Shown here in pieces: positions 23,460 through 24,800 of a stretch of DNA of 24,800 nt. This stretch comes from Candidatus Coatesiibacteriota bacterium (lineage in GTDB: Bacteria > JAFGND01). Location of the stretch: NCBI GenBank assembly GCA_016927185.1, contig JAFGND010000010.1:1-24800 (forward strand), written 5' to 3'. The position numbers were made by a program, and so were the translations under genes. The notes under the pieces are model-generated. The model had not been told where the DNA came from and did not search any database. It saw only the letters and a program-made list of their open reading frames with translations. Positions within the stretch are counted from its first letter, which is position 1. Each line of letters opens with the position of its first letter.

Positions 23460-24728
23460 ATTATTTATCTTGATTATCCTCCTGCAATCCATCCCGCTCT
23501 TCACAATATAAACTCCCTCTCTCCATTTGCTTGTATCAATAGAGTGCTTTCCTTTATCTAGCTTCATTATCAGCTGACCAGTCAGGGAATAGACTACTCC
23601 TGAAGAGAGCAGGGAAACTGACAAGCGAGATGAGAAGGGGTTGGGGGAAGCAGAAAAATCGTTCTCAGGTAATTTTATAGCTGATTTATAATCTGTAAAT
23701 CCTGTATATCCATAGGTTTCAACAGCATAGAGATACGTATCAAAACTTCCAAAGTAAACTGTATAATTATATATTAATGGCGAAGAATGGATTCTATTCC
23801 CTGTTTTATACTTCCACATTAAATGTCCATCTGTACTATTAACTGCATAAAGATTACTATCATAACTCCCAAAATATACTATATTATTAAAAATACAGGG
23901 AGATGATTTTATAAAAGACTCTGTCCTATAACTCCAAATGAATTTTTTATCTGATGCTTTAATTGCATAAAGATAGAAATCATCACTTCCAAAATATAAG
24001 TTTCCATTCTCAATACAAGGGGAAGAAGTAATATTCCCTTCTGTTTTAAATTTCCATTTCAACATTCCATTGTCAAATCTTAATGTATAAAGATTATAAT
24101 CATTACTCCCTATATATAAATATTGTCCTGAAATGTCTGGAGAAGATTCTACAGCACCTTCTGTTATATATTTCCATAGCAGATTACCATTTGAAGCATT
24201 AAGTGCATAAATGTTTTTATCATTACTACCTATAAAGATAACATTGTTTAATAAATATGGAGTAGATACAACACCATTATTTGTTTTATAAATCCAGATT
24301 AAATCTCCATTTTTTGAATTAATAGCATATATGTAATTATCATTACTTCCACAATAAACAATACCATTATTAACAATAGGAGATGATTGTATATATGCTC
24401 CAGTTGTATATTTCCAAATAAAGCCTCCATTATAAGCATTTAAAGCATATATATTTGCAGTATAATCTCCAAAAAATAGTATATTATTTGAAACACAAGG
24501 AGTAGAATCAATGCAATTTGGAGTTTTAAATGACCATATCAAAGAACCATTGAAAGAATTCAATGCGTACAAATTTCCATAATAGGATCCAATATAAATT
24601 ATATTATTAGATAAACATGGAGAGGAAAATCCGCCACCTGTCTTATACTTCCATATTAAATCTCCAGGAGCTGATAATAACAAATTTGAATAATAGAAAA
24701 GGAATATTACTATTATAAAGGATTTCAT
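23457..24728 (-). CDS. Secreted PQQ-like beta-propeller with sorting-type tail
   Basis: The 423-residue product has a signal peptide (residues 1-19, ending L-L-S-A) and eight repeats of about 40 residues with the PQQ-propeller pattern: S-S-P, then Y-I-G-S-x-D-x-N-L-Y-A-L-N, then G-x-L-x-W-x-Y-K-T. They should form one eight-bladed propeller. The last about 75 residues (S-A-S-P-N-P-F-S-S through R-E-G-V-Y-I-V-K-S-G to K-I-N-N) resemble the C-terminal sorting domain of type IX secretion cargo, so cell-surface or extracellular location is likely. There is no enzyme motif and PQQ binding is not implied by these repeats; a BamB-like role is unlikely given the tail. AAGGAGG precedes the ATG at 24728. 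The gene is more AT-rich than its neighbours. Confidence 0.9.
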   Translation of the reverse strand: MKSFIIVIFLFYYSNLLLSAPGDLIWKYKTGGGFSSPCLSNNIIYIGSYYGNLYALNSFNGSLIWSFKTPNCIDSTPCVSNNILFFGDYTANIYALNAYNGGFIWKYTTGAYIQSSPIVNNGIVYCGSNDNYIYAINSKNGDLIWIYKTNNGVVSTPYLLNNVIFIGSNDKNIYALNASNGNLLWKYITEGAVESSPDISGQYLYIGSNDYNLYTLRFDNGMLKWKFKTEGNITSSPCIENGNLYFGSDDFYLYAIKASDKKFIWSYRTESFIKSSPCIFNNIVYFGSYDSNLYAVNSTDGHLMWKYKTGNRIHSSPLIYNYTVYFGSFDTYLYAVETYGYTGFTDYKSAIKLPENDFSASPNPFSSRLSVSLLSSGVVYSLTGQLIMKLDKGKHSIDTSKWREGVYIVKSGMDCRRIIKINN

Positions 24729-24800
24729 ATTATCCTCCTTGAATTTATTCCTTTTTTTAGCAGTACTTTTATAAAATCTATACCCAATAACATTCTGGTA

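Noticed and set aside
23800-24700. Regular repeats suggesting a CRISPR array
   Set aside because: The period is about 120 bases, the copies are imperfect and all code in one frame for propeller blades.

Overview
The window is AT-rich bacterial chromosome. It encodes a TonB-dependent receptor with an N-terminal carboxypeptidase-regulatory-like domain, a secreted PQQ-type propeller ending in a Por-secretion/T9SS-like tail, TatA, and a soluble-adenylyl-cyclase-type signalling protein. That mixture suggests a diderm of the FCB (Fibrobacteres-Chlorobi-Bacteroidetes) superphylum or a related uncultured phylum. The promoters look like ordinary sigma-70 sites (TTGACA-like -35, TATAAT-like -10) rather than the Bacteroidetes type, and most starts have a clear Shine-Dalgarno sequence. 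I cannot name the species. No rRNA, tRNA, CRISPR array, insertion sequence or prophage block is visible.

Layout. (1) 1-1234: the 5' end of an exported protein leaves the window leftward, with its RBS and start codon tandemly duplicated. A 458-base stretch without a convincing gene follows, then a multi-pass membrane protein. (2) 1262-3806, plus strand: tatA, rimI (TTG start one base after tatA), a compact zinc aminopeptidase-like protein and a sugar-nucleotide 4-epimerase. (3) 3820-10254, minus strand: ankyrin-repeat protein, cytoplasmic PAS histidine kinase, a NERD-nuclease/UvrD-type helicase broken by a one-base frameshift, an ARPP-1 family protein and two unrecognised small genes. This is the most accessory-looking part. 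(4) 10407-14540, plus strand: a 1377-residue cyclase-cyclase-NTPase-TPR protein built like mammalian soluble adenylyl cyclase. (5) 14560-16036, minus strand: DNA polymerase IV with a small partner gene and a strong promoter. (6) 16288-19153, minus strand: a tetR gene overlapping a TonB-dependent receptor gene, with tandem 13-bp repeats between promoter and tetR start. (7) 19372-22609 (or 22645), minus strand: a tightly packed housekeeping run, membrane protein - ribE - ribBA - ybaB - recR, each junction touching or overlapping. (8) 22897-23448: an M15-like zinc peptidase without a signal peptide, convergent with the PQQ propeller gene at 23457-24728. Their two stop codons form the ends of one 14-bp palindrome.

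How the genes may work together: riboflavin synthesis, RecR/YbaB repair and Pol IV are core functions. TetR probably controls the receptor. The NERD helicase and ARPP-1 protein belong to families linked to nucleic-acid conflict or ADP-ribose biology and make the best candidate for an unstudied module. All functions are read from motifs; nothing was searched against a database.
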